Assembly: GCA_903913175.1 (NCBI GenBank)
Contig: CAIWKF010000128.1
Span: 1-22,085 of the forward strand
DNA: 22,085 nucleotides
Source of the DNA: Candidatus Staskawiczbacteria bacterium
Lineage (GTDB): Bacteria; Patescibacteriota; Minisyncoccia; Minisyncoccales; Staskawiczbacteraceae
Direction: 5' to 3'
In this document: positions 1-8,238 of the stretch, piece after piece
How positions within the stretch are numbered: the first letter of the stretch is position 1
Layout of the letters: each line of letters begins with the position of its first letter
Notes under the pieces: generated by a model
The model's database searches: none
Told to the model about the DNA's origin: nothing
What the model saw: the letters and a program-made list of their open reading frames with translations, nothing else
Translations under genes and position numbers: made by a program

Positions 1-888
1 TTGCTCTAAATTATATTTTGGTTGCCATTTTAATAACTTTTTTGCCTTTGATATATCTGCTACCCAAATTTTTGGCTCAGTTTGGGCAATAATTACTTTA
101 CCATAAATTGGATCAACTTTCGAGTTAGTAATTTTTTTAATCATTTTAACAACTTCTGAAATTTTATGTTGTTTACCATTTCCAAGGTTAAAAACTTCTC
201 CTTTAATTTTATTTATATTTTTTATTGCCAGTAAGTAGCCATTTATTAAATCTTCAATAAAAATAAAATCTCGTACAGAATTTGGGCTTGAAAGTTCTAG
301 TTTCTCGTTATTTAAGCAAGATTTTATTATTGTTGGAATAAGTCTTTCTTTTTCTTCAAAATAGCCATAAACAGCAAATGGCCTCATAGTCACCACGGGG
401 AAACCAAATCTCTTTGCCATCATTTGGCAATAAAAAGTGGCGGCTGATTTTGTAATTCCATAAAGATTATCTGGTTCTAAAATATCAGTTTCTTTCATTG
501 GCTTTTGTTTTATACCATATTCAGAATTAGTGCCCGTGTTTATGAAACATTCAACACCATATTTCTGGCAAGCATTTAATAAATTTATGGTTGATTTTAA
601 ATTGGTGTCTATAGTTAAATTTATGTCTTTTTGAAAAGCCTGATAAGCTCCGTAAGCTGCAAAATGTAAAACAATGCCTGGTTTTATTTCAGAAATAATT
701 TTTTCTGTTTCGTTATAGTCTAATAAATTTGGAGCATACAAATTTATTTGACTTTTTACTTTTTCAATACGCCATAAATTAGCTCCTTTTCTTTCAAAAA
801 TAAAAACCTTATATCCCAATTCTAAAAATTTGTAAACAAAATTGGCACCTATAAACCCTGCTCCTCCAGTAATTAAAACTTTTTTCAT
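1..888 (-). CDS. NAD-dependent epimerase/dehydratase (extended SDR), 3' end cut by window edge
   Basis: The frame is open for 296 codons from the ATG at 888 to the left edge with no stop, so the C-terminus is outside the window. The Rossmann glycine motif TGGAGFIG is at residues 7-14, and the catalytic YxxxK is YGITK at 143-147. A family-typical segment near 205-220 (VRDFIFIEDLINGY) and LGNG near 235 also match extended SDRs acting on nucleotide sugars. The start overlaps the upstream rfbG-like stop by 4 nt (ATGA), which indicates translational coupling. As it follows RfbF- and RfbG-like genes, it may reduce or epimerise the CDP-4-keto-6-deoxy sugar they make, as abequose/paratose synthases do. 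That substrate is inference; the SDR assignment itself is firm. Confidence 0.85.
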   Translation of the reverse strand, partial: MKKVLITGGAGFIGANFVYKFLELGYKVFIFERKGANLWRIEKVKSQINLYAPNLLDYNETEKIISEIKPGIVLHFAAYGAYQAFQKDINLTIDTNLKSTINLLNACQKYGVECFINTGTNSEYGIKQKPMKETDILEPDNLYGITKSAATFYCQMMAKRFGFPVVTMRPFAVYGYFEEKERLIPTIIKSCLNNEKLELSSPNSVRDFIFIEDLINGYLLAIKNINKIKGEVFNLGNGKQHKISEVVKMIKKITNSKVDPIYGKVIIAQTEPKIWVADISKAKKLLKWQPKYNLEQ

Positions 889-1850
889 TTTTTAAAATAA
901 TAGTTTTTAAACCAATTATACGTTTCTTTTATACCATTTTCAAAGGTTGTTTCTGGTTGCCAACTTAATATTTCTTTGGCTTTTGTGTAATCAAGATATT
1001 GGGCGGGAATTTCATTTTTAGTAACATTCAAAATTTTATAATTTATTTTTACTTTAAGGGCTTGCTCTGATTTTTTTATTATATCTAAAACATTAAAAAC
1101 ATTTTCTGATCCAAAATTAAAAGCTTCTCCAAAATTTTTATTATGGTTTGCTAATTTTATGCAACCAAAAACAATATCTTTTACATAAGTGTATTCTCTT
1201 ATCATTTTGCCATTACTTCTTATTAAAAGTTCCTTGTTTTTGATTACTGCATGCATAATATCGGGAAAAATTCTAGAAAAATTAGTATCTCCGGGGCCAA
1301 AAACATTAGAAAATCTAGTTATTTTAATTGGTAAGCCATATGTTGTAAAATAGGTTTTTGCCAGTAAATCTGCAGCTGATTTTGAGGCATCATATGGGTG
1401 ATCGCCCTGCAACGGATGATCTTCTTTATAAGGTAATTCTTTGGCCTTACCATAAGCTTTGTCAGAAGAAACAATAATTATTGATTCAATACCTTTTTGC
1501 TTCCTGCAAGCTTCAAGTACATTTACGGTTCCCATAACATTTACTTCTATTGCTTGATAAGGTTTGTTATAAGCATCTTGGACAAGGGGTCTAGCTGCTA
1601 AATGATAAACAATTTGAGGCTTTTCTTTTTTAAAAATTTCGGCAATTTTTTTGCTTCTTACATCTGCTTTATAAAATTTGATTTTTTTGTCAATATTTTC
1701 TTTTTTTCCAGATGACAAATCATCAACAATGATTACTTTGTTGCCTTGTTCTGCCAATTCATTGGCCAAAGTACTACCAATGAATCCTGCTCCACCAGTA
1801 ATTAAAATTGTTTTTGATTTTACTTTTTTTATTATTTCCATATTTTCCAT
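885..1850 (-). CDS. rfbG: CDP-glucose 4,6-dehydratase-like SDR
   Basis: This 321-residue extended SDR has TGGAGFIG at 18-25, the SSDKAYG segment at 128-134 and the catalytic pair in YDASK at 153-157. The combination of SSDKAYG, GDHPYDASKSAADL and RFSNVFGPGD resembles RfbG, which converts CDP-glucose to CDP-4-keto-6-deoxyglucose. It is somewhat shorter than classical RfbG (around 355 residues). It lies directly downstream of a glucose-1-phosphate cytidylyltransferase gene, which would supply the substrate. The ATG at 1850 overlaps that gene by 19 nt; an alternative ATG at 1841 (residue 4) overlaps by 10. The SDR fold is certain. The CDP-glucose specificity rests on motif resemblance and on the neighbour, and a dTDP- or GDP-sugar dehydratase remains possible. 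Confidence 0.7.
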   Translation of the reverse strand: MENMEIIKKVKSKTILITGGAGFIGSTLANELAEQGNKVIIVDDLSSGKKENIDKKIKFYKADVRSKKIAEIFKKEKPQIVYHLAARPLVQDAYNKPYQAIEVNVMGTVNVLEACRKQKGIESIIIVSSDKAYGKAKELPYKEDHPLQGDHPYDASKSAADLLAKTYFTTYGLPIKITRFSNVFGPGDTNFSRIFPDIMHAVIKNKELLIRSNGKMIREYTYVKDIVFGCIKLANHNKNFGEAFNFGSENVFNVLDIIKKSEQALKVKINYKILNVTKNEIPAQYLDYTKAKEILSWQPETTFENGIKETYNWFKNYYFKK

Positions 1851-2608
1851 TTTGGGTCACTTGCCCAAAGTTCATTTAAATATATAAAATCTTTATATGT
1901 ATCCATTCCATACCAAAAACCTTCATGCTTATATAAAGCAACTTGTTTTAGGGACACCAGCCTTGCTAAGGCATCCTCTATCATATCACCTTCTTTTAAA
2001 TAATTGAAAAAATCTTTGTTAAAAACCATAAAACCTCCATTTACATAGTCAAAAAGCATTGGTTTTTGCGCAAATTCAGTTATCAAATTTTCATTATCAA
2101 CATTTACCAACCCCCACCTTGAAATGGGATGAACTCCAGTAATTGTGGCCATTTTACCGTGTGTTTTATGAAAATCAACTAATTTTTGAATATCTATGTC
2201 AGCAATACCGTCGCCATAAGTTACCATAAATAAATCTTCAGTTATATATTTTTTAAGTTTCAAAATCCTTTCTCCATGTGGTGTTTCCAGACCAGTGTCA
2301 GAAAAAATAATGTTAAAATCATCAGCTGGGTTATCTAAAGTGTCATTATCAAATGTTACAACTTGGCCATCTTTTGTGTTTAAAGCAATATCACTGGTAT
2401 AATGTTTTTGTTTAAGAAAATGATCTTTGATATAACTTCCTTTATAACCCAAAGCTAAAATAAAATCTTTATAACCAAAATGATTATAAATTTTCATTAT
2501 ATGCCATAAAACAGGCGCCCCACCAATTTCTACCATTGGTTTTGGTTTAAACTCGGTTTCTTCTTTTAATCTTGTTCCAGTCCCCCCACAAAGAATAATT
2601 GTTTTCAT
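1832..2608 (-). CDS. rfbF: glucose-1-phosphate cytidylyltransferase
   Basis: The predicted enzyme forms CDP-glucose from CTP and glucose-1-phosphate, the entry step for CDP-deoxyhexoses. The nucleotidyltransferase signature near the N-terminus reads CGGTGTRLKEET, followed by KPKPMVEIGGAPVLWHIMK, which is typical of RfbF. TYGDGIAD holds the metal-binding aspartate region, and NGGFMVFN is also characteristic of sugar nucleotidyltransferases. The reading frame opens at 2623, but the ATG at 2608 places MKTIILCGG at the N-terminus as in the family, so I chose it. The 2623 start would lie 2 nt from the upstream stop. No clear ribosome binding site decides between them. It precedes the RfbG-like gene, which supports a joint CDP-deoxysugar pathway. 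Confidence 0.85.
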   Translation of the reverse strand: MKTIILCGGTGTRLKEETEFKPKPMVEIGGAPVLWHIMKIYNHFGYKDFILALGYKGSYIKDHFLKQKHYTSDIALNTKDGQVVTFDNDTLDNPADDFNIIFSDTGLETPHGERILKLKKYITEDLFMVTYGDGIADIDIQKLVDFHKTHGKMATITGVHPISRWGLVNVDNENLITEFAQKPMLFDYVNGGFMVFNKDFFNYLKEGDMIEDALARLVSLKQVALYKHEGFWYGMDTYKDFIYLNELWASDPKWKIWK

Positions 2609-2625
2609 AATTTTATAAAACAATA

Positions 2626-3288
2626 CTAGTTTTTAATTATATAACAAGGAGTCATAGTAAAAGGAAATTTTAAAATTTTAACATTTTTGTCTTTAAAATA
2701 TTCATCGACCGCATTAGTTTCACCAGGAAAAGTTCCATAATCATCTAATATTAATACGCCACCTTTTACAATCCTTGGCCAAAAATATTTTAAAATAACA
2801 ACAGCTGGCTCATAAACATCTGTATCTAAATTAAGTAACGAAATTTTTAAATGCGGATTTTTTTCTAAATATTCCGGAACAGTAGTAATTATATTTCCTT
2901 CAATTAAATCTATATTTTTATCAATGCTTTTATTCTTTAAAACTTCCAATAATTGATCCTTAGAAATAGATTGCTCGCCAGCCTCATTTATATAATCATC
3001 TCTATATTTTTTATCTTCCTCAAAATTAGTCTCTGGAAATTTTCCGAAAGTATCAAAACCAATAATTTTATGAGAAAAAGAATTTCCAAATAAATCCCTA
3101 AACCCTGCGAATCTAACAAAACTAGCACCCTTAAAAACCCCGCATTCAACTATAGCTCCTGGAAGGTTTTTTATCATTTTGAATAACTCATAATGTGATA
3201 AAATTTTACTCAGCCTTGTATTATCACAACTTAAGTAAAAATTATTCTCATATTCAAAACTTTTTGAAAAATCTGGTAATGTAATCAT
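2626..3288 (-). CDS. TylF/MycF-family sugar O-methyltransferase
   Basis: This 220-residue SAM-dependent methyltransferase has the TylF (macrocin O-methyltransferase) layout. VECGVFKGASFVRF at 47-60 is the SAM glycine motif, IIGFDTFGKFPE at 75-86 carries the family DTF signature, and NLDTDVYEPAV at 153-163 plus LILDDYG at 179-185 supply the expected metal-binding aspartates (D155, D182, D183). Family members methylate hydroxyls of deoxysugars in a magnesium-dependent way. In this operon it probably methylates a sugar of the surface glycan, either on the nucleotide sugar or on the assembled chain. It begins 1 nt after the DUF4910 stop, so the two are likely co-translated. The exact acceptor is unknown. 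Confidence 0.85.
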   Translation of the reverse strand: MITLPDFSKSFEYENNFYLSCDNTRLSKILSHYELFKMIKNLPGAIVECGVFKGASFVRFAGFRDLFGNSFSHKIIGFDTFGKFPETNFEEDKKYRDDYINEAGEQSISKDQLLEVLKNKSIDKNIDLIEGNIITTVPEYLEKNPHLKISLLNLDTDVYEPAVVILKYFWPRIVKGGVLILDDYGTFPGETNAVDEYFKDKNVKILKFPFTMTPCYIIKN

Positions 3289-3289
3289 A

Positions 3290-4555
3290 TTACTTGTTTT
3301 TATTAATTAATTTTTTTTCCAAAAATTTATTTATGTAGCTTAAAACTTCGTAGAAGTCCATGTTAAGTTCTTCTGAAATTTCAAAAACACTTTTATCGCC
3401 CTCTAAATTTAGCATTATTTTTTCAAAACTTTCATTTAATTCTCTGTTTTTTCTCCAATCAACCCATAAATCAAGTCCAGATAAAAAAATTGGACCCTTA
3501 AATGTTCTTTTAGGGATATAGTCTTTATCAATAATATCTAAAATTTCTAAAGTTATTTGTTTGGCTTCTTTTAATTTTTCTTCTTTAATTATTTCAAGAT
3601 TGTCATCTGAGGTATGATATTCTAGATAAGGAAATCTACTTATTGAAATCATGGGTACATTTACGCCTGGCCCATTAAAAACCATTTCATCATTTCTAAC
3701 AATTTCTCTAAATTTTCCTTGTCTAAAATTTTTTGTACTTTTTTTAATGACATATTCGGCTATTTTATCTAATTTTGTATTTAATTGCCGGCTAAATTGC
3801 AGGGCAAGATTATTGTCATTTCCCAACATTTCTAAAAAAATGCCGTATTTTATATCTTTAATTATTTTTTCATTTTGGCTTAGATAAGCAATAGAACCAA
3901 TGGTTTCTGGCACAAATAAAATTTTATAAGTATAGTAATTATTCTTTTTACTTAATTCTTTGCCAATATCAACCAAAACAGCTACTCCAGCCAAATCATC
4001 ATTTGCTTGACAAGGGTGGCATAAATGAGCTACCAAAACAATCGTTTCTTTAGTTTTCCCTTTTATAGTGTACTCTCCAACTTTTAAATTTCCTTTTTCA
4101 AACTTTGAATCAATAAAAACTTTATATTCTTTATCCTGAAAATCTTTTAGTCTGTTATTTTGAATACAAAAACCCCAATCTTTTTGATAATATTTAAATT
4201 CAAAAGGAATTGCGTTTGGCCTATCTAATCTTGTATGTAAATGTAAAAGTAATTCCTCTCTACTAACAATTTTATTTATTGGTAAAGAATAAGACATTAA
4301 ATGTAAGGGATGATCTTTTAGATCAAGCAGTTTATTGCCTTTTAAATCCTCAATATGTGCACCTTTAGCTATCCATTTTTCTGGAACATTCCATGTCCAA
4401 CATTTTGTCCCACTTGGAATTTTATGAATTTTTAAAGGAATAATTTTTGAAATATAATTTAATGCGTCATCAAAACCATCTGAGACAATGTCCCGCTTTA
4501 AAAACCAAAGATCATTAATTAATTTCATCATTTCTATTTTATAGTTTTTCTGCAT
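3290..4555 (-). CDS. DUF4910 aminopeptidase-like protein with C-terminal winged helix
   Basis: This 421-residue protein matches the DUF4910 (formerly DUF2172) group, an M28-aminopeptidase-like fold found in polysaccharide loci. Candidate zinc ligands are visible: H177 and H180 in AHLCHPCQANDD, D186/D187 in the same stretch, E217 in VPETIG and H314 in EYHTSDDN. The C-terminal 45 residues (FEISEELNMDFYEVLSYINKF) look like the winged-helix tail often attached to this family. No signal peptide or membrane segment is seen, so it is probably cytoplasmic. The ATG at 4555 overlaps the upstream methyltransferase by 17 nt and has GGAAG just before it; ATGs at 4531 and 4528 are alternatives that match the usual family N-terminus better. 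Substrate and reaction are unknown. Removal of an acyl or amide group from a sugar intermediate is only a guess. Confidence 0.8.
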   Translation of the reverse strand: MQKNYKIEMMKLINDLWFLKRDIVSDGFDDALNYISKIIPLKIHKIPSGTKCWTWNVPEKWIAKGAHIEDLKGNKLLDLKDHPLHLMSYSLPINKIVSREELLLHLHTRLDRPNAIPFEFKYYQKDWGFCIQNNRLKDFQDKEYKVFIDSKFEKGNLKVGEYTIKGKTKETIVLVAHLCHPCQANDDLAGVAVLVDIGKELSKKNNYYTYKILFVPETIGSIAYLSQNEKIIKDIKYGIFLEMLGNDNNLALQFSRQLNTKLDKIAEYVIKKSTKNFRQGKFREIVRNDEMVFNGPGVNVPMISISRFPYLEYHTSDDNLEIIKEEKLKEAKQITLEILDIIDKDYIPKRTFKGPIFLSGLDLWVDWRKNRELNESFEKIMLNLEGDKSVFEISEELNMDFYEVLSYINKFLEKKLINKNK

Positions 4556-5297
4556 AAACTTCCATTATATTTTTATAAAAAGAAACTTTTACGTCTTTTT
4601 TTATTCTTAAAACTTTCAAAATAAAATAAAATAAATCTTTTATTGGGCTTGCATATGGAGTTTTTAAATATGGATATTCAATGCCTTTAATTTTAAACCC
4701 AAAATTAGTTAAAATATTTTTCAATGTTATGTCAGAAGGAATAAGAAAATTACGGCAATCACTTAACAAGGGCAAAGTGTTAAATAGCTTATAATAAATA
4801 CTATTGGCATTGGGGGTTACTAAAAATATCAGGCCTCCGCCCTTTTTAAGCCAGTAATAGCATTTTTCAATTCTAGAAATAGGATCAGGAATGTGTTGAA
4901 TGGTGCCTCTAAAAATTATTAAATCAAACATATTATCTTTAAATTCAAAATCCACAGTAACGCCATTTTTTTCTGCAACTTCTAAAGCATATTCTGAAAT
5001 ATCAACTCCATATTTTTTCCAATTTTCAGGAAACAAAGATAAAAACCCACCCTCTCCACACCCAATGTCTAGAACATTTCCGCCTTTTTTTATGTCAAAA
5101 TATTTTTCAATTCTAGTAAATTCCTGTTTATACATTTCTTTCCTTTTTTCTACAATTTTTCTTTCTTTTTCATTATTAGATTTTTCATTTTCAAAATAAT
5201 CTCTTTTATAAAGATCTTCAAATCTTAAGATGGTTTCTTTTCTAGCTCCTAAAAATTCTTTAAAATAATTATCGGTTTTTTGTGAAAACTTTTCCAT
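4539..5297 (-). CDS. class I SAM-dependent methyltransferase
   Basis: This is a 252-residue methyltransferase of the Methyltransf_11/23 type. Motif I is VLDIGCGEGGF at 75-85, the acidic residue at the end of strand 2 is D99 in YGVDIS, and the post-motif region is FDLIIFRGTIQHIPDP, where QHIPDP replaces the common EHVxDP. The first 70 residues are highly charged and probably helical. The position between a KdsC-like phosphatase and a DUF4910 gene points to a glycan or sugar methyltransferase rather than a housekeeping one. There is a 32-nt gap from the upstream gene without an evident terminator, so it is likely in the same transcript. The acceptor cannot be told from sequence. Confidence 0.8.
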   Translation of the reverse strand: MEKFSQKTDNYFKEFLGARKETILRFEDLYKRDYFENEKSNNEKERKIVEKRKEMYKQEFTRIEKYFDIKKGGNVLDIGCGEGGFLSLFPENWKKYGVDISEYALEVAEKNGVTVDFEFKDNMFDLIIFRGTIQHIPDPISRIEKCYYWLKKGGGLIFLVTPNANSIYYKLFNTLPLLSDCRNFLIPSDITLKNILTNFGFKIKGIEYPYLKTPYASPIKDLFYFILKVLRIKKDVKVSFYKNIMEVYAEKL

Positions 5298-5329
5298 AAA
5301 ATTTAATTTCTAATTTTAGAATAAAAAAA

Positions 5330-5797
5330 TTACTTAGTGATTAAATCTATAATTTCCCTTATTGCCCCTTCTCCGCCATTATTTTTAGTTATATAATTTG
5401 CTAATTTTTTAACTTCCTTAACTGCGTTTTTAACTGCAAAAGAAATTCCAGATTTTTGCATAACCAAAATATCATTTATATCGTCCCCCACATATGCCAC
5501 ATTTTCAAAAGATAATTTTTGTTTTTCTAGTAAATCTGAAATATCTCTTAACTTATCTTTTGACCCCATAATCACAAAATCAATTTTCAATTTTTCTGCA
5601 CGGTTTTTTATAGAATTATCTGTCTCTCCACTACAAAAAGCAGTTAAAATACCTTTTTCTTTTAATTTAAAAAAAACTCCATCATGCATATCATAACGCC
5701 TTGTTATTTCTCCTGTTGAAGAAAAATAAATCTTTCCATCGGTTAAAACCCCATCTACATCAGTGATAAATAATTTTATATTTTTTTTATTTAACAT
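5330..5797 (-). CDS. KdsC-like HAD phosphatase (nonulosonate-phosphate phosphatase candidate)
   Basis: This compact 155-residue C0-type HAD hydrolase lacks a cap domain, like KdsC. Motif I is DVDGVLTDG with nucleophile D13 and D15, the motif II area is FCSGETDNS, motif III is a lysine in GSKDKL, and motif IV is VGDDINDI. The GGEGAIREI stretch near the C-terminus matches the KdsC tail that closes the tetramer active site. KdsC removes phosphate from Kdo-8-P. Here the partner is a NeuB-type synthase, not KdsA, so the substrate is more likely a nonulosonic acid 9-phosphate. It overlaps neuB by 11 nt and is probably translationally coupled. The family call is strong; the substrate is inference from context. 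Confidence 0.85.
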   Translation of the reverse strand: MLNKKNIKLFITDVDGVLTDGKIYFSSTGEITRRYDMHDGVFFKLKEKGILTAFCSGETDNSIKNRAEKLKIDFVIMGSKDKLRDISDLLEKQKLSFENVAYVGDDINDILVMQKSGISFAVKNAVKEVKKLANYITKNNGGEGAIREIIDLITK

Positions 5798-6839
5798 GTT
5801 CTTCTGTTATCAATTTATCTGCTTCTATGTCTTGATTCAAAATTTTGCCTAAAAGTTTTTCATCATCCAGTGGGCTTAAACCACTTTCTGTGTGAGTTTT
5901 AGCACAAAGCATATCAGCAATTATTATCTCCCCTGCTTTTAAATTTTTTGAAGCAACTATGGACCTAGCTAATTTTTTCTTTGCCAAAAATTCATCGCCA
6001 TACATATTTTTTAATCCGTTGCCTATAGCAATTTCAAAACCCCTTATCCATGTTACCAGCCTTTCCATTCCAGGTGGATCCAAAGAAGCTTGATGATCTG
6101 TGCCTTTCATACTCCTATCAAGCGTGACATGCTTTTCCACAGCGCAAGCTCCCATAACAACAGCAGCGCAAGCCACCATAATGCCAGGGGCGTGGTCAGA
6201 CATACCTACATTTAAACTAAACTTATTTCTTAAACTATTTAAAACATTAAGATTTATATCTTCATACTTTGCAGGATATTCTGAGGTGCATTGAAAAAGA
6301 ATAATTTTATTATGATATTTTCTAATTATACCAACTGCCTTTTCTATTTCAAATAAATTTGACATACCAGTTGAAAGAAAAATTGGTTTTTGTTTTTGAG
6401 CCACATATTCTAATAAAAATTTATTTGTTAAGTCTCGAGAGGCAATTTTAAACATATGCACTCCAATACTATCCATATCATCAACACTTTTTAAATCACA
6501 AGCACTGGCAAAATAAACCAATCCTTTTGATTCTGCATAATCTTTAAGTTCTTTGTGCTCTTCCCTTGAAAGCTCCAAAAATTCCCTGTGCTCTCCATAA
6601 GTGTTGCCAAAAGAATTTGCTCCTAAATATGGTGAATTATATTTATCTTTTGTCAAATCACTTTTAATGTCTCTTTTACAAAACTTAACTGCGCTTACTC
6701 CATCTGAAGCTGATTGATCAATTAAGGCTTTTGCAATTTTTATATCACCATTATGATTTTGGCCAATTTCAGCGACAATAAAAGCTGGCTCGCCCTGGCC
6801 AATATATTTGTCACCAATTTTTATTTTTTCTATTTCCAT
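5787..6839 (-). CDS. neuB: N-acetylneuraminate-type (nonulosonic acid) synthase with SAF domain
   Basis: The predicted enzyme condenses phosphoenolpyruvate with a mannosamine-type (or mannose-type) sugar to give a nine-carbon acidic sugar. The 350-residue length is normal for the family. Visible NeuB hallmarks are AEIGQNHNG at 23-31, LSTGMS at 155-160, CTSEYP at 184-189, GMSDH at 212-216, EKHVTLD at 235-241 and GTDH at 246-249. The SAF/antifreeze-like domain follows a linker and starts around 288 with KLARSIVA. One deviation is VKFCKRD at 51-57, where most members have VKFQ. The product (Neu5Ac, Kdn, legionaminate or pseudaminate type) cannot be fixed from sequence. It lies between the NeuA-like and KdsC-like genes. 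Confidence 0.92.
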   Translation of the reverse strand: MEIEKIKIGDKYIGQGEPAFIVAEIGQNHNGDIKIAKALIDQSASDGVSAVKFCKRDIKSDLTKDKYNSPYLGANSFGNTYGEHREFLELSREEHKELKDYAESKGLVYFASACDLKSVDDMDSIGVHMFKIASRDLTNKFLLEYVAQKQKPIFLSTGMSNLFEIEKAVGIIRKYHNKIILFQCTSEYPAKYEDINLNVLNSLRNKFSLNVGMSDHAPGIMVACAAVVMGACAVEKHVTLDRSMKGTDHQASLDPPGMERLVTWIRGFEIAIGNGLKNMYGDEFLAKKKLARSIVASKNLKAGEIIIADMLCAKTHTESGLSPLDDEKLLGKILNQDIEADKLITEEHVK

Positions 6840-6850
6840 TTTTCTATAAA

Positions 6851-7402
6851 CTAAATTGATAAATATTGATTTTTTGCTTTACCTAAATCTTCTTCCGTAT
6901 GAATATCAATTGAATCGTCTACTAATAAAATTTGGGGGATTTGTTTATAAAAATTATCATAATTTTTAAGCCTTTTTGTTGTCATAGCCCAAATAGAGCC
7001 GTAAGGTTTAAAATCATAATGACAAGTTAATAGTTCTTCAAAATCATGTTTTTCCATTATATCTTTAGCTTTTTTAATCAAAGATTCTTTTATTGTTGGT
7101 GAATTTGCTTGAACAGCCACAATAATTTCTACGTTTTCTACATTTTCTAAAATGTGCCTGTAAACAGGAATATTTGGAACTTCGCCACAAAGTTCTGCTG
7201 GCCTTTTTATAGCAATAGCCCCCATTTCTTCTGCTTTTTTTAAAATAAAATTATGATCAGAACTCACATAAACTTTATCAAAAATTTTAAGCATTTTTTC
7301 TAAATTCCAAACAAACATTGGTTTACCGCAAAAATCCTTAAAATTTTTATCTTTAAGTCTATTACTATCTTTTTTAGCTATCATCAAACCAATTGTTTTC
7401 AT
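6851..7402 (-). CDS. neuA: CMP-nonulosonate cytidylyltransferase-like protein, divergent
   Basis: At 183 residues this is shorter than typical CMP-sialic acid synthetases (about 220-230). The N-terminal CTP-binding region reads IAKKDSNRLKDKNFKDFCGKP. It aligns with the family pattern ARxGSKGLxxKN, but lysine replaces the usual arginine and the glycine-rich part is altered. VYVSSDHNFILKKAEEMGA matches the family segment VsTDseeIaeiA, QANSPTI replaces the usual QPTSPL, and DSIDIHTEEDLGKA resembles the C-terminal DIDxxeDl motif. It sits between GT2 (4-nt overlap) and neuB (11-nt gap), as expected for CMP-activation of the NeuB product. It is probably functional but divergent; activity cannot be assumed. 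Confidence 0.78.
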   Translation of the reverse strand: MKTIGLMIAKKDSNRLKDKNFKDFCGKPMFVWNLEKMLKIFDKVYVSSDHNFILKKAEEMGAIAIKRPAELCGEVPNIPVYRHILENVENVEIIVAVQANSPTIKESLIKKAKDIMEKHDFEELLTCHYDFKPYGSIWAMTTKRLKNYDNFYKQIPQILLVDDSIDIHTEEDLGKAKNQYLSI

Positions 7403-8238
7403 GCTTTGTTTTTAAAAAATTTATTTCTAAAACGATTAATTGCTCCCTTTAAAACATATAATAAATCACCTTGTTTAATATAATTTATTGTTTGCTTAAG
7501 TAAAATTTTAAATTTTTTAAATTTCAAACCTACTAGTGAAAAATTTTTATTAATATACTCCCCTGAAATAGTATCCCATTCTTTTTTTATGTCATTATTA
7601 GAACCAGTTAATTGTCCTGTATGGTGTCTATAACAAGCCAAATAATCACGAATATGATGAATTTTCGCTCCTGACAACCCCATTCTTATAAAAAAGTCAT
7701 AATCTGCACATCTAAAAAATCTTTCATCTAACCCTCCAAGTTTTTTATGTAAAGAAGCTCGCCAAAAAGTTGCTTGCGGATATATATGCATTCCCAAATA
7801 TATCAATCTATCAATATCAAAATTAGTATTTTTGATGTAATTAATTACTTTACCGTTTTGATCAATAATTTGAACATCTCCAAAAACTGCATCAATGTCT
7901 GGATTATTTTGGAAAACATCAATTACTTTCTTTAATGTTTTTGGCAAATAAAAATCATCTGAATCTAGCCAACAAAAAATGTCTCCAGTTGCCATTTTAA
8001 ATCCTTTATTTATGGCATTTTGGCACCCACTGTCTTTTTCTGAAACCCATTTTAAATTATAAGTTTTTTCGTATTTTTTAAGTATATCTACAGTATTATC
8101 ATTTGAAAGCCCGTCAACCACAATATGTTCAATTAAAGAGTAATCTTGATTTTTTATACTTAAAATAGTTTTTTCTATAAACTTTGCTCTGTTAAAAGTG
8201 GGTGTAATTATTGATACTAATAAATTTCCATTTTTCAT
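7399..8238 (-). CDS. GT2-family glycosyltransferase
   Basis: This 279-residue GT-A glycosyltransferase has LVSIITPTFNRAKFIEKTI at the N-terminus for nucleotide binding, VVDGLSNDNT at 40-49, and the metal-binding DSDD at 92-95 in CWLDSDDFYLP. There is no clear transmembrane helix, and the basic C-terminus may associate with the membrane. It probably adds one sugar to the lipid-linked surface glycan on the cytoplasmic face. The start overlaps the upstream nucleotidyltransferase by 4 nt (ATGA), and its end overlaps neuA by 4 nt, so it is embedded in the operon. Donor and acceptor are not predictable. Confidence 0.9.
   Translation of the reverse strand: MKNGNLLVSIITPTFNRAKFIEKTILSIKNQDYSLIEHIVVDGLSNDNTVDILKKYEKTYNLKWVSEKDSGCQNAINKGFKMATGDIFCWLDSDDFYLPKTLKKVIDVFQNNPDIDAVFGDVQIIDQNGKVINYIKNTNFDIDRLIYLGMHIYPQATFWRASLHKKLGGLDERFFRCADYDFFIRMGLSGAKIHHIRDYLACYRHHTGQLTGSNNDIKKEWDTISGEYINKNFSLVGLKFKKFKILLKQTINYIKQGDLLYVLKGAINRFRNKFFKNKA

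Noticed and set aside
5330..5797. A Kdo (KdsC) pathway gene
   Set aside because: No KdsA or KdsB gene is present and the gene overlaps neuB. A nonulosonate-phosphate substrate fits better, though KdsC activity is not excluded.
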